From the NCBI GenBank assembly GCA_934177555.1, contig CAKPPL010000062.1, positions 1-6,389 on the forward strand: DNA of 6,389 nucleotides, written 5' to 3'. A program made the translations under genes and the position numbers. Within the stretch, counting starts at the first letter, position 1. Each line of letters begins with the position of its first letter. The stretch is from an uncultured Clostridia bacterium. GTDB taxonomy: Bacteria > Bacillota > Clostridia > TANB77 > CAG-508. The notes beneath the pieces are model-generated. The model was not told where the DNA came from. It searched no databases and worked only from the letters and a program-made list of their open reading frames with translations. Below, one piece after another: positions 1 to 5,982 of the stretch.

Positions 1-1494
1 TCTTATTTTTGTACTATGACATTCTGGACATATTGTGACAATATTTTCTTCATACCCACAATAATGACATTTTAATTTATTTTCTGTTTTATGATATGTC
101 ATACTTATATCACAATTTTTACATTTTACAGTATATCCACATTCTCTACACATTATAAATGTTGAATATCCTCTTCTATTCAAGAACAATATAGTTTGTT
201 TTTTTGCTTCTAAATTTTGTGTTATCGCTTCATATAATTCTCTACTTAACATTGACCTATTTCCTGTTGCTAGCTCCATTTTTAAATCGACTATTTTTAC
301 TTGTGGTAATTTAGAATTATTTGCTCTTTTAGTCAATTTTAATAAATCTATTTTTTTATTTTCAGAATTATAATATGTATTAATATCTGGTGTAGCACTT
401 CCAAATACTAATGGACAGTTGTTCTCTTTTGCAAGTATTTCTGCGATTTCTTTTGCATCATATTTGGGAACTGATTCAGACTTATATGAACTGTCATGTT
501 CTTCGTCTATTATAATTATTCCAATGTTCTCTGTAGGAGCAAATATTGCTGAACGAGCACCTATAATTATTTTTGCCTTATTTTCTTTTATTCTATTCCA
601 TTCATCATATCTTTCTCCTATTGATAATTTACTATGTAAAACTGCTATTTCATCTTTTCCAAATCTTGCAATAAATCTATCTATCATTTGGGGTGTTAAT
701 GATATTTCTGGAACAAGTACTATTGCTGTTTTTTCTTCTTCTAATGCTTTATTAATTAGTTGCAAATAAATTTCTGTTTTTCCAGAACCTGTTACTCCAT
801 ATAATAAAAAGCTTTTATATATTTTTTCATTCATTGATTTTAAAATCTTATTATAAGAATTTTGTTGTTCATCTGTTAACTTTAAATTATTTGTTTTTTT
901 AATTATTTTATTTGCAATAGGATTTCTTTCTATTTTCTTTTCTATAATTTCTACATAACCATTTTTTTCTAATGTTTTTACAATAGCCCTTGTACTTCCT
1001 GTAAATGTTTCGATTTCTGGTATTGTTGCACCTTCATTATTTTTTAAAAATTGTAAAACTTTTTTTTGTTTTTCTGATTTTAATTTTCCTATTTGTATAT
1101 CAAAATCAATTTCATCTAAATCTTTTTTTAAATATACTACATTAATAAATTTGTCTTGTACATTCCTTTCTTGTTTTTTATTTTTAGTACCAGGTGTTAT
1201 CATTTGCTTTATGCAATCTGATATATTACAAAAATATCTATTTGCCATCCATTTTGCTAAATCAATTTGTTTTTCAGTTAAATTATATTTTATTTTTGCT
1301 ATATCTTTTACTTCATATGTTGTGCTTTCTTTTAGTCCTATTACATATCCCTCTTCAAGATTTTCTCCTTTTCCAAATGGTACTAAAACTGTACTTCCTA
1401 TTTCTACTAAATCTTCATATTTTTGTGGTATATTATAATCAAATGTTCGGTTTAATTTTTTTGCTGTTCTATTTATTATGATTTCTGCTATCAT
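1..1494 (-). CDS. priA: Primosomal protein N' (PriA replication-restart DNA helicase), 3' end cut off by window
   Basis: PriA is a cytoplasmic superfamily 2 3'-to-5' helicase that recognises stalled forks and reloads the replicative helicase. The frame is open from the ATG at 1494 to base 1: 498 residues without a stop, so roughly the last third of a usual ~730-residue protein lies outside. Visible in order: an N-terminal fork-binding domain (about 1-100), a winged-helix-like segment (about 138-185), Walker A GVTGSGKT (233-240), VPEISLTPQ (261-269), GARSA (312-316), the DEEHD Walker B box (330-334), GSATP (365-369), FLNRRGYS (437-444), and the zinc-binding insert with all eight cysteines (449, 452, 458, 461, 476, 479, 489, 492). 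The start is set by AAAGGAG six bases upstream. The gene follows the gmk terminator and has its own promoter. In other Bacillota def and fmt often come next, which cannot be checked here. Identification is very secure. Confidence 0.97.
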   Translation of the reverse strand, partial: MIAEIIINRTAKKLNRTFDYNIPQKYEDLVEIGSTVLVPFGKGENLEEGYVIGLKESTTYEVKDIAKIKYNLTEKQIDLAKWMANRYFCNISDCIKQMITPGTKNKKQERNVQDKFINVVYLKKDLDEIDFDIQIGKLKSEKQKKVLQFLKNNEGATIPEIETFTGSTRAIVKTLEKNGYVEIIEKKIERNPIANKIIKKTNNLKLTDEQQNSYNKILKSMNEKIYKSFLLYGVTGSGKTEIYLQLINKALEEEKTAIVLVPEISLTPQMIDRFIARFGKDEIAVLHSKLSIGERYDEWNRIKENKAKIIIGARSAIFAPTENIGIIIIDEEHDSSYKSESVPKYDAKEIAEILAKENNCPLVFGSATPDINTYYNSENKKIDLLKLTKRANNSKLPQVKIVDLKMELATGNRSMLSRELYEAITQNLEAKKQTILFLNRRGYSTFIMCRECGYTVKCKNCDISMTYHKTENKLKCHYCGYEENIVTICPECHSTKIR

Positions 1495-1516
1495 TTTTTT
1501 CTCCTTTAATGTGTAC

Positions 1517-1525
1517 ATTATAACA
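1517..1525 (-). promoter_or_regulatory. Extended -10 promoter for priA
   Basis: Read on the minus strand, TGTTATAAT is a perfect TATAAT box with the TGn extension. It lies in the short gap between the gmk terminator and priA. A -35 box at 17-base spacing (1540-1545, TATAGT) is poor, which the TGn extension could offset. Transcription would begin near 1510, leaving a leader of about 15 bases that holds little beyond the priA ribosome site. This is inferred from motifs only; TATAAT-like words are common in such AT-rich DNA, but the position is right. Confidence 0.6.
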
Positions 1526-1553
1526 TATTTTTAAAAAAAACTATACATATTGA

Positions 1554-1585
1554 TAAAAAAATAGAGGATGTTAATATCCCCTATT
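1554..1585 (-). terminator. Intrinsic terminator after gmk
   Basis: On the minus strand ATAGGGGAT (1584-1576) pairs with ATCCTCTAT (1569-1561), a 9-bp stem with one G.U pair and a 6-base loop, followed at once by a run of seven T (1561-1555, the first shared with the stem). The gmk stop codon (1573-1571) sits in the loop, so the last gmk codons form the ascending stem. It closes the rsmE-to-gmk unit and separates it from priA. Confidence 0.85.
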
Positions 1586-2152
1586 ATTTATTTTATCTTC
1601 AATTCTTTTTTCATTTTCAATAATTGTCATAATAACTTGAACAGTTTTTTCAAATTCATCGTTTTTTATGACATAATCATAAAGTTTTATTTTATCTTCT
1701 TCATATTCTAATCTACCTAGTCTTACTTCTATATCTTGTATTTCGTCTCCTCTTTCAATTAAACGTCTTTTTAATTCTTCTTTTTCTACTTTTAGAAATA
1801 TAGTAACAATTCTTGTATCATTTCCTAAAACTTTTAAAAGATTTTCTGTTCCATTTACTTCTATGTCTTTTACTATTATTTTGCCTTCTTTTATTTTGTT
1901 TCCCATAAGTTCTCTTGATGTACCATAATAATTTCCATGATGTAAATCATATTCATAAAAATCACCTTTACGTATTTTTTCCTCAAATTGTTCTTTACTT
2001 ATGAAATGATAATGGTCACCTTCTAGTTCTCCTGGTCTTTTTTGTCTTGAAGTAAAAGAAGGTAATGTTACAATATTAGGCATTCTTTTCATTAATTCTT
2101 TTTTTATAGTATCTTTTCCTGCTCCTGATACTCCTGATAATATTACTAACAA
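1571..2152 (-). CDS. gmk: Guanylate kinase (divergent)
   Basis: Guanylate kinase transfers phosphate from ATP to GMP, giving GDP in cytoplasmic purine metabolism. The 193-residue length is typical. The P-loop is GVSGAGKDT (7-15), where most family members have Pro at the second position and Gly or Ser before the Thr. The GMP-binding region is clear: S32, R36, R39, PGE-x-x-G-D-x-Y (40-48), E67, and GNYYGT (73-78). The usual DIDVQGA motif reads DIEVNGT (96-102). The lid keeps RLIERG (130-135 region) and the later YDYVIKND is typical. Translation starts at TTG 2152: there is no in-frame ATG before the P-loop, and AAGGAG lies nine bases upstream inside rpoZ. The rpoZ stop is one base away, so the two are probably coupled translationally. 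A PhnN-type ribose bisphosphate kinase was considered because of GKD after the P-loop, but the GMP-binding residues favour Gmk. Confidence 0.92.
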   Translation of the reverse strand: MLVILSGVSGAGKDTIKKELMKRMPNIVTLPSFTSRQKRPGELEGDHYHFISKEQFEEKIRKGDFYEYDLHHGNYYGTSRELMGNKIKEGKIIVKDIEVNGTENLLKVLGNDTRIVTIFLKVEKEELKRRLIERGDEIQDIEVRLGRLEYEEDKIKLYDYVIKNDEFEKTVQVIMTIIENEKRIEDKINNRGY

Positions 2153-2153
2153 T

Positions 2154-2423
2154 TTATTCTTCTCCTTCTTCAGAATTTGTTTCTGCTTCGCTTTCTGTTT
2201 CTTCTATTACATCATTTTCTTCTACTTCACTAGGTTCAATAACTTTTACCTTTCCTTCAGCAATTTCATTTGCTGCAAGAGTTACTGTAGATTCTTCTTT
2301 AACATTTGTTTTTACTTCTGCTCCTGCTGCTATTTGTCTAGCTCTTTTTGAAGTTGCTATTACTAATTCATATCTGTTTTTAGCTTTTTTTAATAATTCT
2401 GTTACACTTGGTTTTACTATCAT
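2154..2423 (-). CDS. rpoZ: DNA-directed RNA polymerase omega subunit with acidic C-terminal tail
   Basis: Omega binds the beta' subunit and helps assemble and stabilise RNA polymerase. The core is recognisable: KPSVTELL near the N-terminus, then NRYELV, the hallmark KRARQIAAGAE, and a later TLAANEIAEGK. I place the start at ATG 2423 (89 residues), because GGAGG lies eight bases upstream and the product then begins MIVKPSV, as clostridial omegas do. An in-frame ATG at 2438 would add five residues but overlaps that GGAGG and the remA stop. After about residue 60 the protein becomes a tail in which about 14 of 29 residues are Asp or Glu. Bacillus omega lacks this extension, being shorter (about 67 residues). 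It is followed one base later by gmk, a pairing also known outside Bacillota. Confidence 0.93.
   Translation of the reverse strand: MIVKPSVTELLKKAKNRYELVIATSKRARQIAAGAEVKTNVKEESTVTLAANEIAEGKVKVIEPSEVEENDVIEETESEAETNSEEGEE
2162..2167 (-). promoter_or_regulatory. Ribosome binding site deciding the gmk TTG start
   Basis: AAGGAG on the minus strand, nine bases before TTG 2152. It lies within the last codons of rpoZ (the Glu-Glu-Gly-Glu-Glu end), so the acidic tail sequence doubles as the gmk ribosome site. This supports the non-ATG start. Confidence 0.75.
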
Positions 2424-2431
2424 TTTCTTTT

Positions 2432-2436
2432 CCTCC
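2432..2436 (-). promoter_or_regulatory. Ribosome binding site deciding the rpoZ start
   Basis: GGAGG on the minus strand, eight bases before ATG 2423. It abuts the remA stop codon (2440-2438). Its ideal spacing favours 2423 over the in-frame ATG at 2438. Confidence 0.8.
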
Positions 2437-2437
2437 A

Positions 2438-2713
2438 TTAATTTCCTTCCACTTGTACTGAAGATACTTGTGGATTAATATCTTTATCAACTCTACCTGC
2501 AACTGTTTCTGGCTGTACTGCTGATAATATTACATGACCTGAATCCATTATTAATACAGCTCTTGTCCTTCTTCCATATGTAGCATCAACTGCTGTTTTA
2601 GCATCTTTTGCTTCTTGTACCATCCTTTTTATTGGTGCAGATTCTGGACTAACGATTGCAACTATTTTGTCTGCACTAACAATATTTCCAAATCCAATAT
2701 TTACTAATTGCAT
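2438..2713 (-). CDS. remA: RemA/YlzA (DUF370) DNA-binding regulator
   Basis: The 91-residue protein closely matches the RemA family: it opens with VNIGFGNIVSADK, followed by IVSPESAPIKR (20-30), DATYGRRTRAV (43-53) and VILSAVQPETVA (61-72). In Bacillus subtilis RemA is a ring-forming DNA-binding protein that activates biofilm matrix and osmoprotection genes, and the two adjacent arginines (here R48 and R49) matter for DNA binding. In clostridia its targets are not established, so the role here is inferred. The start is ATG 2713, preceded by AAAGGGGTGAT. A TTG at 2734 would extend the frame by seven residues, overlap yicC and lack a good ribosome site. The gene sits 13 bases after yicC, a very conserved Bacillota pairing. 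Confidence 0.93.
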   Translation of the reverse strand: MQLVNIGFGNIVSADKIVAIVSPESAPIKRMVQEAKDAKTAVDATYGRRTRAVLIMDSGHVILSAVQPETVAGRVDKDINPQVSSVQVEGN

Positions 2714-2717
2714 TCTA

Positions 2718-2728
2718 ATCACCCCTTT
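2718..2728 (-). promoter_or_regulatory. Ribosome binding site deciding the remA start
   Basis: AAAGGGGTGAT on the minus strand matches the ideal AAGGAGGTGAT at nine of eleven positions and ends four bases before ATG 2713. It overlaps the yicC stop codon (2729-2727), so ribosomes finishing yicC could reinitiate here. Confidence 0.8.
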
Positions 2729-3602
2729 ATTCAATATTTTGTACTTGTTCTCTTATGTCTTCTAATATTGTTTTTATATCTACTACTCTATTAGTTATTT
2801 CAAGATTATTAGCTTTTGAGCCTATTGTATTAGTTTCTCTGTTCATTTCTTGTATTATGAAATCCATTTTTTTACCAACTGCTTCATTTGATTCTAATAA
2901 ATTTCTTAATTGATTTATATGGCTTCTCATTCTTGTTATTTCTTCTTCAACAGAACATTTATCTGCATATATTACAACTTCTTGCATTAATCTTGATTTA
3001 TCTAATTCTTCTGTTTTTAATATTTCTTTTATTCTTGTTTCTAATTTTACTACATATTCTTCAATTAGTCCAGTAGATAGCTCAAATATTTCATTAACTT
3101 TTTCTTCTATTTGATTTATTTTTGTATTAATGTCTTCTGCCATTTTGCTTCCTTCAGTTTGTCTCATTTGTATTAATTTTTCAACTGAATTTTGTATGGC
3201 TTCTAATAGTTCTTTTTTTATTTGTTCTTCATCTAATTCACTTTTAATTGTTAGTACATCTGGTAATTTTGCTATTTCAGAAACTTCTATATTTGCATTT
3301 ATTTTTTCTTCTTCTGCTAATTGTTTTAGATTTTGTATATATAATTTTGCTAATTCTGTATTTATTTTTACATTATTTCCGTCTTGACTGTAATTATCAA
3401 AACTTATATAAATATCTACTTTTCCTCTTTTTAATTTGGAACTGATGGTTTTACGTACATCGTCTTCTAAATAACTTATTACTTTAGGCATTTTCACATT
3501 AATATCAATGTATTTATGATTTACCGTTTTTATTTCTACTTGATATTCTCTTGAATTTACTGATAAATTAGATTTTCCAAATCCTGTCATACTTTTAATC
3601 AT
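2727..3602 (-). CDS. yicC: YicC/YloC-family endoribonuclease
   Basis: The family acts in RNA turnover: E. coli YicC is a ring-forming RNase linked to decay of the small RNA RyhB. The Bacillus relative is YloC. The product is 291 residues, the usual length. It begins with the signature MIKSMTGFGKS, then VEIKTVNHKYIDI (about 22-34) and KLKRGKVDIYISF (about 57-69). A long, charged, probably helical middle follows (about 130-200). The C-terminal signature includes VEEEITRMRSHINQL and MDFIIQEMNRETNTIGSKAN (246-265), and the protein ends REQVQNIE. I chose ATG 3602, which gives the family N-terminus and has AAGGTG nine bases upstream. A GTG at 3614 lies inside that site. The start overlaps the upstream gene by eight bases, which suggests coupling. 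The substrate here is unknown. Confidence 0.93.
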   Translation of the reverse strand: MIKSMTGFGKSNLSVNSREYQVEIKTVNHKYIDINVKMPKVISYLEDDVRKTISSKLKRGKVDIYISFDNYSQDGNNVKINTELAKLYIQNLKQLAEEEKINANIEVSEIAKLPDVLTIKSELDEEQIKKELLEAIQNSVEKLIQMRQTEGSKMAEDINTKINQIEEKVNEIFELSTGLIEEYVVKLETRIKEILKTEELDKSRLMQEVVIYADKCSVEEEITRMRSHINQLRNLLESNEAVGKKMDFIIQEMNRETNTIGSKANNLEITNRVVDIKTILEDIREQVQNIE

Positions 3603-4140
3603 TATTTTTTGCACCTTCTTCTTTCTTATTTTTTCTTTTTGATGCTTTTTTTATTGGTTCATCTTTTACTATCTCTTTTATATCACTTAATTCGTTTAAT
3701 TTTTTCTTTTTTTCTATTGTATATAAAATTGCACTTTTTAATATATAATATGCTATAAATAAATATGACCCCATTAATATATATTTTTGTACACTCCAGC
3801 CAATTACCTGTGGTACATGTTTTATTAATAATACATATATTGCTAATGCTAAAAATTCTAATCCATATATTATTATATTATCTTTTTCTTTTTTATAAGC
3901 AATTTCCATCATTAAAATTGATAAGGCTAAAAAGACCATACTTGATATATTTATATAAAGTTTTAATATATGGGATGTTAAGTTATTATAATTTATGTCA
4001 AAAAACAAAAAATATATTATTATCATTGTTGAATATGCTAAATTTGCAAGTACATCACCTGTTATTACTTTATTTATTTTTTTTAATCTCTCTTTTATTG
4101 TTATTTTAGTTTCTTCTTTTGAATTTATTTCTTCCACCAT
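3595..4140 (-). CDS. Unrecognised four-helix membrane protein
   Basis: I do not recognise the family. The 181-residue product has a charged N-terminus (Glu/Lys-rich, about 1-25), four hydrophobic stretches fitting membrane helices (about 30-48, 59-81, 88-107 and 119-142), and a lysine-rich hydrophilic tail (about 143-181). An even number of helices and the positive-inside rule predict both ends in the cytoplasm. No signal peptide, catalytic motif or cysteine cluster is visible. It lies between rsmE and yicC, separated by 14 bases from the former and overlapping the latter by eight, so it is surely co-transcribed and probably translated in step. Two starts compete: ATG 4149 (184 residues) has GAGGG only one base away, whereas ATG 4140 has it ten bases away, so I prefer 4140. 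Function is unknown; a link to membrane-associated RNA metabolism is only a guess from position. Confidence 0.85.
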   Translation of the reverse strand: MVEEINSKEETKITIKERLKKINKVITGDVLANLAYSTMIIIYFLFFDINYNNLTSHILKLYINISSMVFLALSILMMEIAYKKEKDNIIIYGLEFLALAIYVLLIKHVPQVIGWSVQKYILMGSYLFIAYYILKSAILYTIEKKKKLNELSDIKEIVKDEPIKKASKRKNKKEEGAKNND

Positions 4141-4154
4141 TTTCACCATTCCCT

Positions 4155-4895
4155 CTAATTTTCTAATTCATACATTATAATACTAAGTACATTTAATGCA
4201 ACTGTTTCTGTTCTTAATATTCTATTTCCTAAAGTTACTATTTTAGCTCCATTTTGTTCTAATTCTTGTATTTCTTTTTCTTCTATTCCACCTTCAGGTC
4301 CTATTACTATTCCTATTTTTGTATGTTTTTGTTTTTCTAGTTTTTTTAATTCTGACTTTAATGTATTTAGCTTTTCATTTTCATAGCATACTATTATAAT
4401 ATCGTAATCTTTTATTTTACTTGCTAAATTTTGAATATTAGTTACATTTTCTATTTTAGGAATATTTAATCTACCACTTTGTTTTGCAGCACTTTCTGCT
4501 ATTTTTTGCCATCTTTCTATTTTCTTTAGCTCTGTCTTATTATCTAATTTGACAACACATCTTGTTAATTTTAATGGTATAATAGAATTTACTCCTAATT
4601 CTACTGCTTTTTGGATTATTAATTCCATTTTATCTGCTTTGGGTAATCCTTGATATATATCAACAATTACATTTTCTTTTATTTCATTTTTAGTTTCTAA
4701 AATTTTCGCTATTATATGGTTGTCTTGGAAATCTTTTATTTCACAATTATATAATATAGATGTGTCTGTATCACATATTTCTATAATGTCTCCTTTTTCT
4801 TTTCTTAGTACATTTTTTATATGTTTAACATCTTCTCCTATTATATTTATTATTTCTGAGTCTATTTGTTCATTTTTCACAAAAAATCTTGGCAT
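4155..4895 (-). CDS. rsmE: 16S rRNA m3U1498 methyltransferase RsmE
   Basis: RsmE uses S-adenosylmethionine to methylate N3 of U1498 in helix 44 of 16S rRNA. The 246-residue product has the family layout: an N-terminal PUA-like RNA-binding domain (about 1-70, opening MPRFFV, with HIKNVLRKEKGD at 25-36) and a SPOUT methyltransferase domain with a C-terminal knot. Diagnostic motifs are QGLPKADKMELIIQKAVELG (82-101), RWQKIAESAAKQSGR (128-142), IGPEGG (198-203) and LGNRILRTET (222-231). The last two line the cofactor pocket. The ATG at 4895 has AAAAGGAG ending six bases upstream. It is the first gene after a well-formed promoter. In many Bacillota rsmE follows prmA downstream of dnaJ; here it instead leads the yicC-remA unit. 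Confidence 0.96.
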   Translation of the reverse strand: MPRFFVKNEQIDSEIINIIGEDVKHIKNVLRKEKGDIIEICDTDTSILYNCEIKDFQDNHIIAKILETKNEIKENVIVDIYQGLPKADKMELIIQKAVELGVNSIIPLKLTRCVVKLDNKTELKKIERWQKIAESAAKQSGRLNIPKIENVTNIQNLASKIKDYDIIIVCYENEKLNTLKSELKKLEKQKHTKIGIVIGPEGGIEEKEIQELEQNGAKIVTLGNRILRTETVALNVLSIIMYELEN

Positions 4896-4919
4896 ATTTT
4901 TCTCCTTTTAACAATGTTT

Positions 4920-4948
4920 ATTATATTACAATTTGCAAAAATTTGCAA
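4920..4948 (-). promoter_or_regulatory. Sigma-A-type promoter for the rsmE-gmk unit
   Basis: On the minus strand TTGCAA (4948-4943, four of six bases of TTGACA) is followed after exactly 17 bases by a perfect TATAAT (4925-4920). Transcription would start near 4913, giving a leader of about 18 bases before rsmE. The site lies directly after the rfb terminator. It is the only good promoter I see for the six-gene unit. Confidence 0.75.
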
Positions 4949-4956
4949 TAGCAAAT
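4931..4956. repeat. Tandem ATTTGCAA repeat with a short inverted copy at the rsmE promoter
   Basis: ATTTGCAA occurs twice, at 4931-4938 and 4941-4948, exactly one helical turn (10 bases) apart. GCAAAT at 4951-4956 is an inverted copy of ATTTGC (4941-4946). One copy covers the -35 box and the other lies in the spacer. The arrangement could be an operator. Chance repetition in AT-rich DNA is a real alternative. Confidence 0.4.
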
Positions 4957-4987
4957 AAAAAAGTAAAAGACAGCAATAAAGCTGTCT
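4957..4987 (-). terminator. Intrinsic terminator of the rfb genes
   Basis: On the minus strand AGACAGC (4987-4981) pairs perfectly with GCTGTCT (4974-4968) around a 6-base loop, then the run TTTTACTTTTTT follows. It lies 14 bases after the rfbB stop codon and just before the rsmE promoter, and so separates the two units. Confidence 0.88.
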
Positions 4988-5001
4988 GTCTATATATTTT
5001 A

Positions 5002-5967
5002 TTATTTTAACCAATCAGGATTTGCTAAATACCAATCTATAGTTTTTACAATTCCATCTTCGAATTTTGTTTCTGGTTCCCAGCCAAGTTCTCTTTTTAT
5101 TTTTGATGGGTCTATTGCATATCTATAATCATGTCCTTTTCTATCTTCAACATATTGGATTAAATCTTCTGATTTTCCTAATCTCTTTAATATAAGTTTT
5201 ACTATATCAATATTTCTTTTTTCATTGTGTCCACCAATATTATATCTTTCTCCTGCAATTCCATTATGGAATACTAAATCTATTGCTTTACAATGATCTT
5301 CTACATATAACCAGTCTCTTATATTTTTACCAGTTCCATATACAGGTAATTTTTCATCATTTAATGCTAATTTAATCATATGTGGTATTAATTTTTCATT
5401 GTGTTGATATGGTCCATAATTGTTTGAACAGTTCGTAACATTTACATTCATTTTATATGTTGTATGATATGCAAATGCAATTAAATCTGAACTTGCTTTT
5501 GATGATGAATATGGGCTACTTGGTTGGATAGGTGATGTTTCTGTAAAATATCCTTCTTCACCTAATGCACCATATACTTCATCTGTTGATATATGAACAA
5601 ATTTATTTTCAGAACCTTCTCCCCATGCTCTTTTAGCAGCTTCTAATAAAGTATGTGTTCCTATTACATTTGTTTGTGTAAATACAAATGGATTTTTTAT
5701 ACTATTATCTACATGAGATTCAGCTGCAAAGTGTATTACACCATTTATTTGATATTTTTCAAATATTTCTTGCATTTTATCAAAATCACATATATCTGCT
5801 TGTACAAAAGTGATTTTATCTTTTACTTTATCTAAATTTGCTAAGTTTCCAGCATATGTTAATTTATCAACTACTATAACATTATAATCTGGATGTTTGT
5901 TTACAAAATATTCTGCAAAATTTGCTCCTATAAATCCTGCAGCACCTGTTACTAATATGTTTTTCAT
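5002..5967 (-). CDS. rfbB: dTDP-glucose 4,6-dehydratase
   Basis: RfbB (RmlB) converts dTDP-glucose to dTDP-4-keto-6-deoxyglucose with bound NAD+, the second step of dTDP-L-rhamnose synthesis for surface polysaccharides. It is a cytoplasmic extended short-chain dehydrogenase. The 321 residues are near the normal length. Visible are the Rossmann motif GAAGFIG (8-14), D34 after the second strand with the typical DKLTYAGN (34-41), HFAAESHVDNSI (79-90), the catalytic STDEVYG (127-133, with T128, D129 and E130), and the YSSSK pair Y153 and K157. NCSNNYGPYQ and RDWLYVEDHC complete the nucleotide-sugar signature. ATG 5967 is preceded by GGGAG ten bases upstream, right after the rfbC stop, so the two genes are co-transcribed with a 15-base gap. 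No disruption is seen. Confidence 0.97.
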   Translation of the reverse strand: MKNILVTGAAGFIGANFAEYFVNKHPDYNVIVVDKLTYAGNLANLDKVKDKITFVQADICDFDKMQEIFEKYQINGVIHFAAESHVDNSIKNPFVFTQTNVIGTHTLLEAAKRAWGEGSENKFVHISTDEVYGALGEEGYFTETSPIQPSSPYSSSKASSDLIAFAYHTTYKMNVNVTNCSNNYGPYQHNEKLIPHMIKLALNDEKLPVYGTGKNIRDWLYVEDHCKAIDLVFHNGIAGERYNIGGHNEKRNIDIVKLILKRLGKSEDLIQYVEDRKGHDYRYAIDPSKIKRELGWEPETKFEDGIVKTIDWYLANPDWLK

Positions 5968-5982
5968 TTTAATCTTTCTCCC

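Noticed and set aside
419..769. Plus-strand open frames across the window (for example 419-769, 1151-1438, 3765-4109 and 5897-6208)
   Set aside because: All lie opposite secure minus-strand genes and translate to low-complexity Ser/Phe/Leu/Ile-rich products, as expected from the complement of AT-rich coding DNA; none has a recognisable motif.
1..1494. A broken or frameshifted priA, since no complete frame with a stop is present
   Set aside because: Manual translation gives 498 uninterrupted codons with all helicase motifs and zinc cysteines; the stop is simply outside the window.
1508..1519. Imperfect palindrome AATGT-GT-ACATT near the inferred priA transcription start
   Set aside because: Five-base AT-rich arms are common by chance here, and there is no second copy to support an operator.
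1571..2152. Reading the kinase as PhnN (ribose 1,5-bisphosphate phosphokinase) because of GKD after the P-loop
   Set aside because: The GMP-binding set (S32, R36, R39, Y48, E67, Y76) and rpoZ linkage fit guanylate kinase, and no phosphonate genes are nearby.
4896..5001. Riboswitch or small RNA between rfbB and rsmE
   Set aside because: The 106 bases are accounted for by the rfb terminator, the promoter and a leader of about 18 bases, too short for a known riboswitch.
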